Shown here piece by piece: positions 43,504 to 52,123 of a DNA stretch of 64,000 bases. The notes under the pieces were generated by a model that did not search any database, was not told the origin of the DNA, and worked only from the letters and a program-made list of their open reading frames with translations. The position numbers and the translations under genes were made by a program. Source of the DNA: Gimesia chilikensis (GTDB lineage Bacteria; Planctomycetota; Planctomycetia; Planctomycetales; Planctomycetaceae); NCBI RefSeq assembly GCF_008329715.1, contig NZ_VTSR01000006.1:62001-126000 (forward strand), given 5' to 3'. Within the stretch, counting starts at the first letter, position 1; every line of letters begins with the position of its first letter.

Positions 43504-43536
43504 TATAATTCCAGTATCGGGTCACCGCATGCGGTG
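43504..43536 (+). promoter_or_regulatory. -10 box and palindrome in front of the Lys-rich gene
   Basis: A consensus -10 box TATAAT (43504-43509) is followed by the perfect 14-bp palindrome CACCGCATGCGGTG (43523-43536), about 7 bases after the expected start point. It could be an operator or a 5' RNA hairpin. The rest of the 322-base gap (43,301-43,622) shows no gene or other signal I can support. Confidence 0.42.
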
Positions 43537-43622
43537 CACACAAGGTACTTTGTTTCGAAGATTTCCTCTGGACTTCTCCCGAAATGATTTCATCCCGCAT
43601 TCCTTCAGCAGAGAAGATTCAG

Positions 43623-43847
43623 ATGGCGAATAAGAAACAACAGAAAAAGAAAGATCGCGAGAAACGGGTCGCTAAGAAAAAGCACCTGGAGAGCGTCAAA
43701 AAGAAGAACCAGGAAAAAACAAACGAGGAATCGAAACAACCGATTCCTGCCCGTACGAAAATTATGCAGTCTGCCGTTCCCAAAGGTGATCAGGGAGCGA
43801 AGGGCAATCAGAAAAATACGTTCATGCACAGACGGACCGGCGGCTGA
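43623..43847 (+). CDS. small lysine-rich basic protein
   Basis: A 74-residue, extremely basic protein. The first 40 residues are mostly Lys, Arg, Glu and Gln (KKQQKKKDREKRVAKKKHLE), forming a long charged helix; the rest includes PARTKIMQSAVPKGDQG and a closing MHRRTGG. It has no known domain. Proteins of this composition often bind ribosomes or nucleic acids. The ATG at 43623 is preferred over an earlier start 13 codons upstream because the charged helix begins there. It lies 22 bases before the phosphatase gene, so the two are probably co-transcribed. Confidence 0.7.
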   Translation: MANKKQQKKKDREKRVAKKKHLESVKKKNQEKTNEESKQPIPARTKIMQSAVPKGDQGAKGNQKNTFMHRRTGG

Positions 43848-43869
43848 TAAGCTGGAGTGAGTCACAGTC

Positions 43870-44295
43870 ATGCGCGAAGTCCTGCCTCGACTGCTCTGGA
43901 TCGGTAATGCCCGAGATGCACGCGACTTTAATCAGGTCCTCGATCTCGGCATTACCGCAGTCATTGATCTGGCACGGGAAGAGCCCCCCATCAGCTATCC
44001 CCGTGAAATCGTCTACTGTCGTCTGCCCCTGATCGATGGTGACGAAAACCAGACTGTGGTACTGCAGACCGCTTTGACCACCGTGGCCCGCTTTATTTCG
44101 GCCGATCTGCCAACACTGGTCGCCTGTAGTGCCGGCATGAGCCGCTCCCCTGCTATCGTTGCTGGGGCACTGTCGCTGGTGCATGACTGTTCTTTTGCCG
44201 AAGCAATCCAGCAGATCGCTGCGACTGGTCCCTGCGATGTCGCTCCGGGACTCTGGAATGAGATTCAACAGTTACTCGAGGAACCGGGCAGCTAA
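43870..44295 (+). CDS. dual-specificity protein phosphatase
   Basis: A 141-residue protein of the cysteine-based dual-specificity phosphatase fold. The signature CSAGMSR places nucleophile Cys86 and Arg92 (CX5R), with a conserved Ser-Pro after it; PLIDGDEN near 53-60 supplies the probable general-acid Asp. It removes phosphate from Ser/Thr/Tyr residues or from phosphorylated small molecules. It is cytoplasmic and follows the Lys-rich gene closely. Its stop codon overlaps the stop of the convergent serpin gene by 4 bases, so there is no room for a terminator between them. Confidence 0.9.
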   Translation: MREVLPRLLWIGNARDARDFNQVLDLGITAVIDLAREEPPISYPREIVYCRLPLIDGDENQTVVLQTALTTVARFISADLPTLVACSAGMSRSPAIVAGALSLVHDCSFAEAIQQIAATGPCDVAPGLWNEIQQLLEEPGS

Positions 44296-45536
44296 TCCGG
44301 TTGCTGATACTGCCCCATGAAATAGATCAGCCGAGTCTGACGGTCACGGATCAAAAACAGAAACGGATGATCGGCACGAAATACTTTGGGAGGTTCGGGT
44401 TCCATCGCACCGGCTCCGGCCATCATAATCGCTGTCGCAGCTGCTGCCTCTGTGCCTGTTTCATTGACATCAACAAATGTTTTATGCAGGACCGAACCGA
44501 TAAACAGACCTTCCGGATCATCTGAGATTCCGGAAAAGTCTGCTACATTCAAATTAAAAGCCTGCTGCATCCCTAAAGCTTGCAGAGGCGCATTCAGCTC
44601 ATATTCCAGCTCCAGTTGAAAGCGGGGCAGACTGACAATGACCTCACGGTAATTCGTACTCAGCCACTGATTGAGCGTCTCCGAATTCAACTCCGATTCC
44701 ACTGTTTGCAATGCCCCCTGCTGGCGAGGCAGAATGATGCACATGCTGAAGTCGCTCCCCCCTCCCGGGATTTCTTGTGCTACCATATGAAAACTGCCAT
44801 CTTCGGCTTCGACTGGCTGAATGATGGAATTCTGCTGACGATAAGGCAGTTCCAGTACCTGAACCAGTTCATTTTCATAATAGCCGAAGGCATTTGTCTG
44901 ATGCATCATCGGGACTGGCGTCTGCTGCTCGGCCGAGATGTGAAAGGGTTCATCCCGTGTCAGTTCCGGATCGAACTCATCCTCCCAGGTTCCCTTGAAA
45001 TAGATCGCGTTGACCAGAACCAGCCGCGTCAGTTCATTGAAACTGAGGGGTGACGCCACTTCCGTAATTTTGCCGCGCGTCTCCTGGCTGACCCACTGAT
45101 TGATCCGAGCTGCCGCATCTACAGGATCCCGCTGAAAATCGACGCTCTGTAAACCGCCGCCGTAATACTCGCGGACCGTTTCCAGAAACGGAGCGAGAAA
45201 CTGATAACCCGCCTGCCCCCAGAGCTGGTTGGCGACGTTCAGTTCCACGCCTCCGGTGCGAGTCTCAGTTAACAAATGGTGAAACGATTCATGCAGCTGC
45301 TGTCCTTCTTGAGTCAGTCGCAGCGCCTGTTTCATCTCCGCCGCGGTTTCCCCGCGGGCACCTGCGAGTGTCATCGCGAGCGCAGTGGAAATACTGGCCG
45401 GGGAAAAGAACAGGTTTCCGGAATTAACCTGTGACAGTTCTGCAAACAGGGCACAGGCAAAACGGTTTCCATCATCGACGACGGTACGCAGCTCACAATA
45501 GCGCTGTTCGGCACTGATTTGACGTTTCTGATCCAT
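44292..45536 (-). CDS. serpin family protease inhibitor
   Basis: A 414-residue serpin. Diagnostic parts are NLFFSPASISTALAMTLAGARG near 40-61 (split at A), LVLVNAIYFKGTWEDEF, the breach/shutter segment and the hinge VNETGTEAAAATAIMMAG, followed by HPFLFLIRDRQTRLIYFMGQ. The hinge alanines are small, as needed for loop insertion, so the protein is probably inhibitory. The reactive loop is a few residues longer than in antitrypsin and the P1 position cannot be fixed. It lacks a signal peptide and would act inside the cell. It follows the helical-repeat gene by 5 bases, so the pair forms an operon. Confidence 0.94.
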   Translation of the reverse strand: MDQKRQISAEQRYCELRTVVDDGNRFACALFAELSQVNSGNLFFSPASISTALAMTLAGARGETAAEMKQALRLTQEGQQLHESFHHLLTETRTGGVELNVANQLWGQAGYQFLAPFLETVREYYGGGLQSVDFQRDPVDAAARINQWVSQETRGKITEVASPLSFNELTRLVLVNAIYFKGTWEDEFDPELTRDEPFHISAEQQTPVPMMHQTNAFGYYENELVQVLELPYRQQNSIIQPVEAEDGSFHMVAQEIPGGGSDFSMCIILPRQQGALQTVESELNSETLNQWLSTNYREVIVSLPRFQLELEYELNAPLQALGMQQAFNLNVADFSGISDDPEGLFIGSVLHKTFVDVNETGTEAAAATAIMMAGAGAMEPEPPKVFRADHPFLFLIRDRQTRLIYFMGQYQQPD

Positions 45537-45541
45537 GAGAC

Positions 45542-47173
45542 TTACTCTTCCAGTGGCTGGCCATCAATCAGCTTCTGCATCTGCTGCTGCAGATGTCCAT
45601 CCGGTTCGAGTTCTACCGCCTGTTTGAGGAGCTCATATCGTTGTGACGTGTCTCCCCAGGTAGCCAGAGCGGCGACCGCCATCTTGCGATTGCGGATCAC
45701 GGGGCTCTTCAGTCCGGCTTCAATCAACGTTTTTCCCTGCCCCGGGAAACGACGGAGTTCCTGTAAAATATAATCAAGGCAGCCATGCTGTTTAAAGTCA
45801 TCGCCCACTCCCGGCGCATCACCGGGTCCACTGGCAATTCGGTCGAGATCCAGCTGCTGTTCCGCGAAGTCCAGAACCTGTGTCAGTTGAGGTTCTTCAC
45901 AGACCAGCAGCAGGTGGAACCAGCGTCCAGCATCGTCCGGCTGCTCCTGCAGTCGGTCCCAGTGATAATCCCAGGTTGGCAGCTTTAAAACCCGCGCCGC
46001 CTGATTTGCCTGGAAAAACTCATACTCTTCTTCGCTCTCCAGTCCCTGTCTGACCCGGCTCTCCCATTCGGGACGCTCCAGGATCCGTTTGCACGCCGCT
46101 TCTAATCTCTGGCGACATTCATGGGACCAGCCCCGTTCACTTCGCACATCCCAGTCGGCTTCCTGATTGGAGAGATAGAGTTGAATTGCGCGTATGTGCA
46201 GAAAATCATCCAGGGTTACAGACGCTTCCTCAATCTGCTGGAGATACAGTTCGACCGCGGCTGCACCATCATCGTAGTCGTCCATATCTTCCGCGGGACC
46301 ACCGTTAATCAACGCTTCAATCAATTCGCCGGCCGCCGTCAACAATTCTCGATCCTGAGTTGAATTATGTAACGCGGGCAGCAGACCGCCGGTATTTGCA
46401 CAGATATAAGCCAGATACTCTGTCAGCACGGAATTACGAAATCCCTCACGAAGCAGCCAGTCCCTGATTTCTTCATTCTCAGTTTCTGCCAGCCGCTCAA
46501 CGATGTGGATCCGTCCCCAGCCAAACACATTCTGTGCCAGCTCCCACAATGCCTGCTCAGTGTCGTCTGCAACGTTAGTCAACGCCACAGCACAAAACAG
46601 CGTGAATTCATCGTGCCGTCCCAGGATATGAAACAGCTCCGAATTTTCCTCGACCTGGTAGAGTCCCAGCAGCGCGATTCCGAATTTGACCGTTTCCCGG
46701 TCCGTAGTCTCGGTGGCAAAAGAATATGCCAGTTCGTACAGTCGGTCATGTTTAAGCTGTGGCTCATTCAGCAGGCGCGCTATGACCGCATCAATCAACG
46801 CCACAATATGCTCTTCCACGATGTGTTGATAGAGCTGATATTTGTTGATCGCCGTCGGTTCTTCGCAGCAGGTCAGCAGCAGCCAGATGGTTTTCTCAAC
46901 CCGTTCGTCAGAGTCGCTGCCCCCCGTATGATGAGTCATGACTCCATCCAGGGCGCCTGCTGCCCAGCGCAGCTCCAGGTCTTCGTTCACCCGTTCTTCA
47001 TCGGGTAACTGATAGCCTGCTTCCACAAGACCGGGCTGTCCCGAAACGATGTGCAGGCAGAGATGATCGTAGATGGAGGGGCGGACATCCCAAGGCAGCG
47101 TTTCGGGGAGCTCGCGCGCATCGTCATCCTTTTCCCCGGAATTCTGATCGAAAGCAACCATCCTCTTTAACAC
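45542..47173 (-). CDS. uncharacterised alpha-helical repeat protein
   Basis: A 543-residue acidic protein made of helices throughout, with HEAT- or TPR-like spacing, for example ETVKFGIALLGLYQVEEN and the final MAVAALATWGDTSQRYELLKQ (split). No catalytic motif, signal peptide or membrane helix is visible. Proteins of this type act as scaffolds. It is directly upstream of the serpin gene (5-base gap), so a role as a partner or target scaffold for the inhibitor is possible but unproven. The GTG at 47173 has an AAGAGGA site; an ATG 4 codons later is the alternative. Confidence 0.75.
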   Translation of the reverse strand: MLKRMVAFDQNSGEKDDDARELPETLPWDVRPSIYDHLCLHIVSGQPGLVEAGYQLPDEERVNEDLELRWAAGALDGVMTHHTGGSDSDERVEKTIWLLLTCCEEPTAINKYQLYQHIVEEHIVALIDAVIARLLNEPQLKHDRLYELAYSFATETTDRETVKFGIALLGLYQVEENSELFHILGRHDEFTLFCAVALTNVADDTEQALWELAQNVFGWGRIHIVERLAETENEEIRDWLLREGFRNSVLTEYLAYICANTGGLLPALHNSTQDRELLTAAGELIEALINGGPAEDMDDYDDGAAAVELYLQQIEEASVTLDDFLHIRAIQLYLSNQEADWDVRSERGWSHECRQRLEAACKRILERPEWESRVRQGLESEEEYEFFQANQAARVLKLPTWDYHWDRLQEQPDDAGRWFHLLLVCEEPQLTQVLDFAEQQLDLDRIASGPGDAPGVGDDFKQHGCLDYILQELRRFPGQGKTLIEAGLKSPVIRNRKMAVAALATWGDTSQRYELLKQAVELEPDGHLQQQMQKLIDGQPLEE

Positions 47174-47354
47174 AGTCCTCTTTTAACACAATATCACAAA
47201 CGACACTTCCGTATATCATTTTAATGTAATAATGGGTTCATGACACGAACCAGCAGCCTGCGGTTCATGAATTTATGAACATTTAAAAAAGAGGTTTTAA
47301 TGATGTGTACAGAGATCAGTCAAGGCAGAATGCCCACTTTCAGGAACTCTCTGT

Positions 47355-49073
47355 TCAGACTTTCGCCACCGGGGTAGCTGTCCCCAGTCCCATGAGAATG
47401 GATTCTTCCAGATCCTTGCCACTCACCGGTCTGGAGAAGTAATAACCCTGGCCCAGGCAGCAGCCCAGATCCTGCAGAAGTGCCAGCTGTTCGGTATTTT
47501 CGATCCCTTCTGCAATCACTTCCAGCCCCAGCTTTTCGGCCAGGATGATCAGCGCGTGAATCAGGGTGACCTCACGGTCCCGGTCCGATTTCTTAACGAA
47601 TTCCCGGTCCAGCTTTAAGGCATCGATGGGAAAATCACACAGGCATGACAATGAAGAATACCCGGTTCCGAAGTCATCGACGTCCAGTTTGACCCCCAGT
47701 TTTTTCAAGCCATTCAGGGTGGCAATCGAGGCCTCCCGGTCGTGCATGATCATACTTTCGGTCACTTCCAGGTGCAGACATCCTGCAGGCAGACCATGTT
47801 TCTGCAGGGCCTGTTCGACCACGGAAATCAAAGTCGGATGTTCCAACTGTTTCCGTGAGACGTTCACATGCATATTATCTGGTGCGTGTTCACCCAGACG
47901 GTTCCGCCAGTCGGCCAGTTGACGGCAAGCTTCATCGATCACGAAGTTACCAATGGGAATGATCATATCCATCTCTTCGGCGACCGAGATAAACTCATCG
48001 GGAGGAATCATGCCCCCCACCGGATGGAACCAGCGAATCAGCGCCTCGACGCCCCGCAGTTCCTCTGTTTCCAGATCAATGATCGGCTGATAGAAGAGCG
48101 TCAGTTCATTGCGTGCCAACACATCGCGGAGCTCATTTTCCACATAGAGCCGCCGTTGTGCCTTCTCCCGCAGTACGCGGTCGAACACAACCGGTCGATC
48201 CAGCTTCTCCGCTTTTGCTTCGTACATCGCGAGATCCGCATTACTCAGCATCTCGCTGGCAGAACTTACGGGATGCTCGCTGGTCACGATCCCGATGCTG
48301 GCGCTGGAGTAAATCGTATATCCGCCCAGATTATACGGTTCAGATAAGGTATTAATCAGCCGCTCCGCAACCCTGGTCGCATCCTGAGGGGATTTCAGAT
48401 TTTCCAGCAGAACGACAAATTCATCACCGCCAAGTCGAGCAGCCTGGATCGTATCCGCAGCCCGTACTGATTTCCGCAGGCGAACGGCAATCGCTTCGAG
48501 CAGTTTGTCCCCGACATCATGCCCCAGACTGTCGTTGATCAATTTAAAGCGATCAAAGTCCATAAAGAGCAGCGCATAATGTTTTTCCGGCTGACGATCA
48601 ATCACTCGCTGGATCGATTCCAGGATCGAAACGCGGTTCGGCAGTCCCGTAAGGGGATCATGGTGCGCCAGGTGCTGCATCCGCTGCATTAAACGTTTCT
48701 GTTCGCTGATATCAATTCGCAGCGCAAGGTAGCCGCTGATTTTGCCCTTGTCATCCTGAAGAGGCACAATTGTGGTATTCACCCAGTAGAGCGATCCGCT
48801 TTTGGATTTGTTACAGATCTCTCCCCGCCAGACATTTCCCTGCCCGATGGTCCGATACATCTCACGAAAGAATTCATCGGTGTGCTGTTCGGAGCGCAGG
48901 ATACGATGGTTTTGACCAAGCAGTTCCTCGCGGCTGTAGCCCGAGATCTGGCAGAAATTCTCGTTGACATCCAGGATCTTACCCCGCACATCGGTCATCG
49001 CCACGATCCCCGCCTCATCGACGGCGTCGCGAAATGCCTGTAGATAACTCAATTCGGAGTTAAGATCTGTCAA
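47355..49073 (-). CDS. PAS-GGDEF-EAL cyclic-di-GMP signalling protein
   Basis: A 572-residue cytoplasmic protein. A PAS domain (about 12-125, GYSREELLGQNHRILRS) is followed by a diguanylate cyclase domain with an intact GGDEF motif in RLGGDEFVVLL and an EAL phosphodiesterase domain with VEALIRW, DDFGTGYSSL and AEGIEN. Both catalytic domains look complete, so the protein could make and break cyclic-di-GMP depending on the PAS signal. The start codon is TTG at 49073, with AAGGG about 10 bases upstream. A two-tier hairpin sits 16 bases before the start codon and may control translation. Confidence 0.93.
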   Translation of the reverse strand: MTDLNSELSYLQAFRDAVDEAGIVAMTDVRGKILDVNENFCQISGYSREELLGQNHRILRSEQHTDEFFREMYRTIGQGNVWRGEICNKSKSGSLYWVNTTIVPLQDDKGKISGYLALRIDISEQKRLMQRMQHLAHHDPLTGLPNRVSILESIQRVIDRQPEKHYALLFMDFDRFKLINDSLGHDVGDKLLEAIAVRLRKSVRAADTIQAARLGGDEFVVLLENLKSPQDATRVAERLINTLSEPYNLGGYTIYSSASIGIVTSEHPVSSASEMLSNADLAMYEAKAEKLDRPVVFDRVLREKAQRRLYVENELRDVLARNELTLFYQPIIDLETEELRGVEALIRWFHPVGGMIPPDEFISVAEEMDMIIPIGNFVIDEACRQLADWRNRLGEHAPDNMHVNVSRKQLEHPTLISVVEQALQKHGLPAGCLHLEVTESMIMHDREASIATLNGLKKLGVKLDVDDFGTGYSSLSCLCDFPIDALKLDREFVKKSDRDREVTLIHALIILAEKLGLEVIAEGIENTEQLALLQDLGCCLGQGYYFSRPVSGKDLEESILMGLGTATPVAKV

Positions 49074-49088
49074 TTTGATGTGCCCTTA

Positions 49089-49125
49089 ATTCAGTGTCGT
49101 TCCTCACAGGAACGTGCTACTGAAT
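49089..49125 (-). other. two-tier hairpin in the GGDEF-EAL leader
   Basis: Outer arms ATTCAGT/ACTGAAT (49089-49095, 49119-49125) and inner arms CGTTCCT/AGGAACG (49098-49104, 49108-49114) fold with small internal loops, 16 bases upstream of the TTG start. The remainder of the 366-base gene-free stretch to 49,363 holds no gene that I can support. Confidence 0.45.
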
Positions 49126-49363
49126 CTAAAACGGTTGAATACTCGGTTTTGCTCTGAATTCCTTTCTTTCAGTTTCGCTGTCGCATTCACTGGTACAGCG
49201 ATTCCCTCCTGACGTGCGTTGAAAGTTTAGGCCACCCCAGCAACGACTTAGGTAAAATACGGGGGAATTACACGATTCAAGGATACGATTATACGGGTCA
49301 GTCCGATTCTAAGCCGCATGTTAACTTCCAAGGCGAATACAGCACTTCCAGATAGTGTCATCC

Positions 49364-49402
49364 AAATAAAAAGCCACTGGTCCGTATCAGAACCAGTGGC
49401 TT
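49364..49402 (-). terminator. intrinsic terminator of the MarR-linked operon
   Basis: AAGCCACTGGT (49371-49381) and ACCAGTGGCTT (49392-49402) form an 11-bp stem; on the minus strand the stem is followed by TTTATTT. It lies 38 bases after the FMN reductase stop codon. Confidence 0.82.
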
Positions 49403-49439
49403 CCCGATTGAATCAATTGCCTGGCGGTGAATAGTCAGT

Positions 49440-50018
49440 TCAATCCGCCAGCTTCTGTAGCATCTCAGCCAGTTTCACTCCGACTCCACTTACAGACTTC
49501 TGCAGATTTTCATCTTTGAGCTGGCCGTTTTCATCGAGGGCTTCGTGGGCCTTGGAAACCGCGACCTGATCCGGCAGAACCACGACGCCGATGTTTCCCA
49601 GAATCGAGCGGACGTGGACCAGTCCCCGCAGGCCTCCCAGGGCTCCTGGAGAGGCCGATACCAGTGCAGCTACCTTACCCCGATAAGCCTGGAGTGGCGT
49701 TTCATCGCCGACTTTTCGTGAAACCCAGTCAATCGTATTCTTCAACAGTGGCGTAATTGAGCTGTTGTATTCAGGTGATGCAATCAACAGACCATCGTGC
49801 TCGAAGAACAGCTGCTTCAGTTTTGCAGCGGCATCGGGTTCACCCGTACTCCGTTCCAGGTCTTCATTAAACAGAGGCAATGGATAATGCTTTAGATTGA
49901 CCACTGTCACTTCCGCCCCTGCTGCCCGGGCACCCGCCACTGCGACTTCGAGCACACGCTGGTTATGAGAATTCTGTCTGGTACTGCCTGCAAAGGCTAG
50001 AATTTTAGGTGACGCCAT
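49440..50018 (-). CDS. NADPH-dependent FMN reductase
   Basis: A 192-residue flavodoxin-fold protein of the NADPH-dependent FMN reductase family. KILAFAGSTRQNSHNQRVLE near the N-terminus is the phosphate-binding loop, and LIASPEYNSSITPLLKNTIDW, split after N, is the flavin-binding motif; SPGALGGLRG completes the site. Enzymes of this family reduce quinones, azo compounds or FMN. The ATG at 50018 is chosen for its AGGAAG site; an upstream start would add 19 unrelated residues. It is the last gene of the MarR-linked group, where quinone detoxification is the likely theme. Confidence 0.9.
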   Translation of the reverse strand: MASPKILAFAGSTRQNSHNQRVLEVAVAGARAAGAEVTVVNLKHYPLPLFNEDLERSTGEPDAAAKLKQLFFEHDGLLIASPEYNSSITPLLKNTIDWVSRKVGDETPLQAYRGKVAALVSASPGALGGLRGLVHVRSILGNIGVVVLPDQVAVSKAHEALDENGQLKDENLQKSVSGVGVKLAEMLQKLAD

Positions 50019-50137
50019 GAGTCTCGCTTCCTTCTGAAGATGCATGATGAATTGAATGATAGAGAGCAGAGTCAACTGCTATCTTACTGAACCTGGTCTA
50101 AGAGATCGAACGTTTTTTATTCCAGAACAGGTCTGTC

Positions 50138-50563
50138 CTATCCCCGTGCCTTCTTGCGCTGATCGAGACTCATCTGCCCCGGACCATTGGCCATCAGGAA
50201 CAGCATCGTCCCCATCAATGCCAGGTTCTTCATGAACTGAATCATTTGAGCCTGCTGTGCCTGGGCATCTTCCAGTGTCCAGAAGTCATGGAAAAAGTAA
50301 GTAGCCAGTACCAGGAACACCAGCAGCAGGCCCGCACCGATGCGTGTCTTGAAACCAAGAATGACGGACAGACTCCCGGCAATCAGAAACACAATCGCCC
50401 CCGCCAGCATGATTTGGGGTGCCGGAACTCCTTCCGAAGCCATGTAGCCGGCCACGTTATTGAACTGGGGAATTTTGTTTCCGACAGCACTCATCAGAAA
50501 AATGGTCGCGATCATGATTCGCCCTGCTAAGCTCGTCAGTCCTGCCAGTGGATTTTGAGACAT
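50138..50563 (-). CDS. DoxX family membrane protein
   Basis: A 141-residue protein with four hydrophobic helices and the DoxX-type start GRIMIATIFLMSAVGNKIPQF, written here as GRIMIATIFLMSA and GNKIPQF. Further family positions are AGAIVFLIAGSLSVILGF and YFFHDFW. DoxX proteins are linked to thiol or quinone redox chemistry in several bacteria. It lies between the pirin and FMN reductase genes on one strand, 61 bases after pirin, so all three are probably under the same MarR-type regulator. The exact function is unknown. Confidence 0.86.
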   Translation of the reverse strand: MSQNPLAGLTSLAGRIMIATIFLMSAVGNKIPQFNNVAGYMASEGVPAPQIMLAGAIVFLIAGSLSVILGFKTRIGAGLLLVFLVLATYFFHDFWTLEDAQAQQAQMIQFMKNLALMGTMLFLMANGPGQMSLDQRKKARG

Positions 50564-50624
50564 CTTTGGTTCTCCCTTAAGTTTTTCTTGTCGTGATTTT
50601 CAGTTGTGATTGTTAATTGTCAGT

Positions 50625-51323
50625 TTAATTCAGATCAAACAGCATGATCTCGGCATCGTTGGTTGCCTGGATCTTCAAGTTTCGAGTGTCACTCACGGCG
50701 GCACCGTCGCTCACATCCAGAGCAACATCGTTCAACAGCACACTTCCCCTCAGAACCTGCAACCAGGCATGCCGTCCTTCAGCCAGTTCGTATGAAACGG
50801 TTTGCTCTGCTTCAATCTGCGAGAGATAAACTCGCGCGTCCTGATGAATCCGCAACGAACCTGCTTCTGCCCCGGGCGAAGCCACCAGCCGCAGCTGATT
50901 CTGTTGCTCACTCACGGGAAATTGTTTCTGTTCATAACTGGGCTCGATCCCCTTACTTTCCGGGAACAACCAGATCTGGTACAGGTGCACCGGCTCAGTT
51001 GCGGACGGGTTGAACTCACTGTGAGTAATCCCGGTCCCCGCCGACATCCTTTGGAACTCGCCGGCCCGCAGGACTTCACCGTTGCCCATCGAATCCTTAT
51101 GTTCGAGAGCACCTTCCAGAACGTAAGTCACAATCTCCATGTCCCGGTGGGGATGAGTCCCGAAGCCCTGCCCCGGTTGGACCACATCTTCATTCATGAC
51201 CCGCAGCGTACGAAAGTGGACGTGCTCCGGATCCTGGTAACCAGCAAACGAAAAAGTGTGATAAGTATCGAGCCAGCCATGATCGGCATGGCCCCGTTCC
51301 TCAGCCTTGCGTACACGAATCAT
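50625..51323 (-). CDS. pirin family bicupin protein
   Basis: A 232-residue pirin (YhaK/YhhW-like) bicupin. The N-terminal cupin carries the metal ligands in GFGTHPHRDMEIVTYVLEG (His and His of HPHRD, Glu63 region) and MSAGTGITHSEFN, a segment unique to pirins. E. coli YhhW has quercetin 2,3-dioxygenase activity, and pirins respond to redox state. A MarR-type palindrome lies 37 bases before the start, which makes pirin the best-supported target of the MarR regulator encoded upstream. The ATG has an AGAAAGGG site. Confidence 0.93.
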   Translation of the reverse strand: MIRVRKAEERGHADHGWLDTYHTFSFAGYQDPEHVHFRTLRVMNEDVVQPGQGFGTHPHRDMEIVTYVLEGALEHKDSMGNGEVLRAGEFQRMSAGTGITHSEFNPSATEPVHLYQIWLFPESKGIEPSYEQKQFPVSEQQNQLRLVASPGAEAGSLRIHQDARVYLSQIEAEQTVSYELAEGRHAWLQVLRGSVLLNDVALDVSDGAAVSDTRNLKIQATNDAEIMLFDLN

Positions 51324-51356
51324 TGTAGAGCCCTTTCTCCCATTTACTTGAATTCC

Positions 51357-51386
51357 ATATTATTTACATATAAACTATCAGGTTAA
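51357..51386 (-). promoter_or_regulatory. pirin promoter with MarR operator, copy 1
   Basis: On the minus strand, TTAACC (51386-51381), 18 bases and TAATAT (51362-51357) make a possible promoter. Inside it, TAGTTTA and a partner (51360-51377) repeat the palindrome of the marR promoter with the right half exact and the left half at 5 of 7 positions. Confidence 0.5.
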
Positions 51387-51392
51387 AAAAAA

Positions 51393-51890
51393 TCAGCCTG
51401 AAATCCTGGCACCAACACAACAGTTCTGTCGCGCTTTGACCAGTAGCCGATTCAATTCATGCAGTTCGTCTTCGGCCAGATGCCCTAGCAGTTCCTCATG
51501 CAGCGCACTTAAAGGTGCGTCCATCTCATCCAGCAGATCTTTTCCTTCTGAAGTGATCTCCACGTAAACCACCCGTCGGTCTTTCTGGCATCGTTTCCGC
51601 CGTACCAGTCCCTGTTTCTCCAGGCGGTCAATCAGCCCGGTAATCGCAGGTACGACCTGAACCATGCGGCTGGCGATTTCCAGACTGGGCAATGGTTTCC
51701 CCTCGCCCCGCAGAATCCGCAATACATTATACTGTGATGAAGTTAACCCGTACTCCCGAAACATCTTACCGAGACGGTTCTGAAGCTGATCGCTGGTACG
51801 CAATATGTTCAGAATCGCCTCGATTTCAGGGGACTGAAATGCCTGCTTCTTCTTCAATTCCTGTTGCAGTTGTGTCGGTTTCATATTCAT
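51393..51890 (-). CDS. MarR family regulator
   Basis: A 165-residue winged-helix regulator. LTSSQYNVLRILRGEGKPLPS (about 50-70) and ITGLIDRLEKQGLVRRKRCQKDRRVVYVEIT, split at L, form the MarR DNA-binding region and wing. Cys residues in RCQKDRR and in the C-terminal NCCVGAR may sense electrophiles, as in OhrR/YodB-like members, but this is inferred. It probably represses itself and the pirin gene through matching palindromes. The ATG at 51890 has a GAGAGG site 8 bases upstream. The adjoining genes suggest a response to quinones or other electrophiles. Confidence 0.9.
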   Translation of the reverse strand: MNMKPTQLQQELKKKQAFQSPEIEAILNILRTSDQLQNRLGKMFREYGLTSSQYNVLRILRGEGKPLPSLEIASRMVQVVPAITGLIDRLEKQGLVRRKRCQKDRRVVYVEITSEGKDLLDEMDAPLSALHEELLGHLAEDELHELNRLLVKARQNCCVGARISG

Positions 51891-51909
51891 TGTGTAACCT
51901 CTCTGCATT

Positions 51910-51939
51910 TAGTTTACATATAAACTATCGTCACGTCAA
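51910..51939 (-). promoter_or_regulatory. marR promoter with MarR operator, copy 2
   Basis: On the minus strand, TTGACG (51939-51934), 17 bases and TAAACT (51916-51911) form a good promoter. The palindrome TAGTTTA-CATA-TAAACTA (plus-strand reading, 51910-51927) covers the -10 box. This supports autorepression. Confidence 0.65.
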
Positions 51940-52123
51940 TATGTATTCTGAAATTTTTCTCGAAAGATTTCTGTGGTGAGCAAAACCGCCGACTGCTCAA
52001 ACCCGATATCCAGCTCCCTGCTCCCATCTAACAGGTAAGTAAACCAGAGTAGGAATCGCGTCTCGATCAGTTACAATGAGAGAGATAACACTTATCATTT
52101 TTTCAGCCAGTCGCTCCAGCAGC

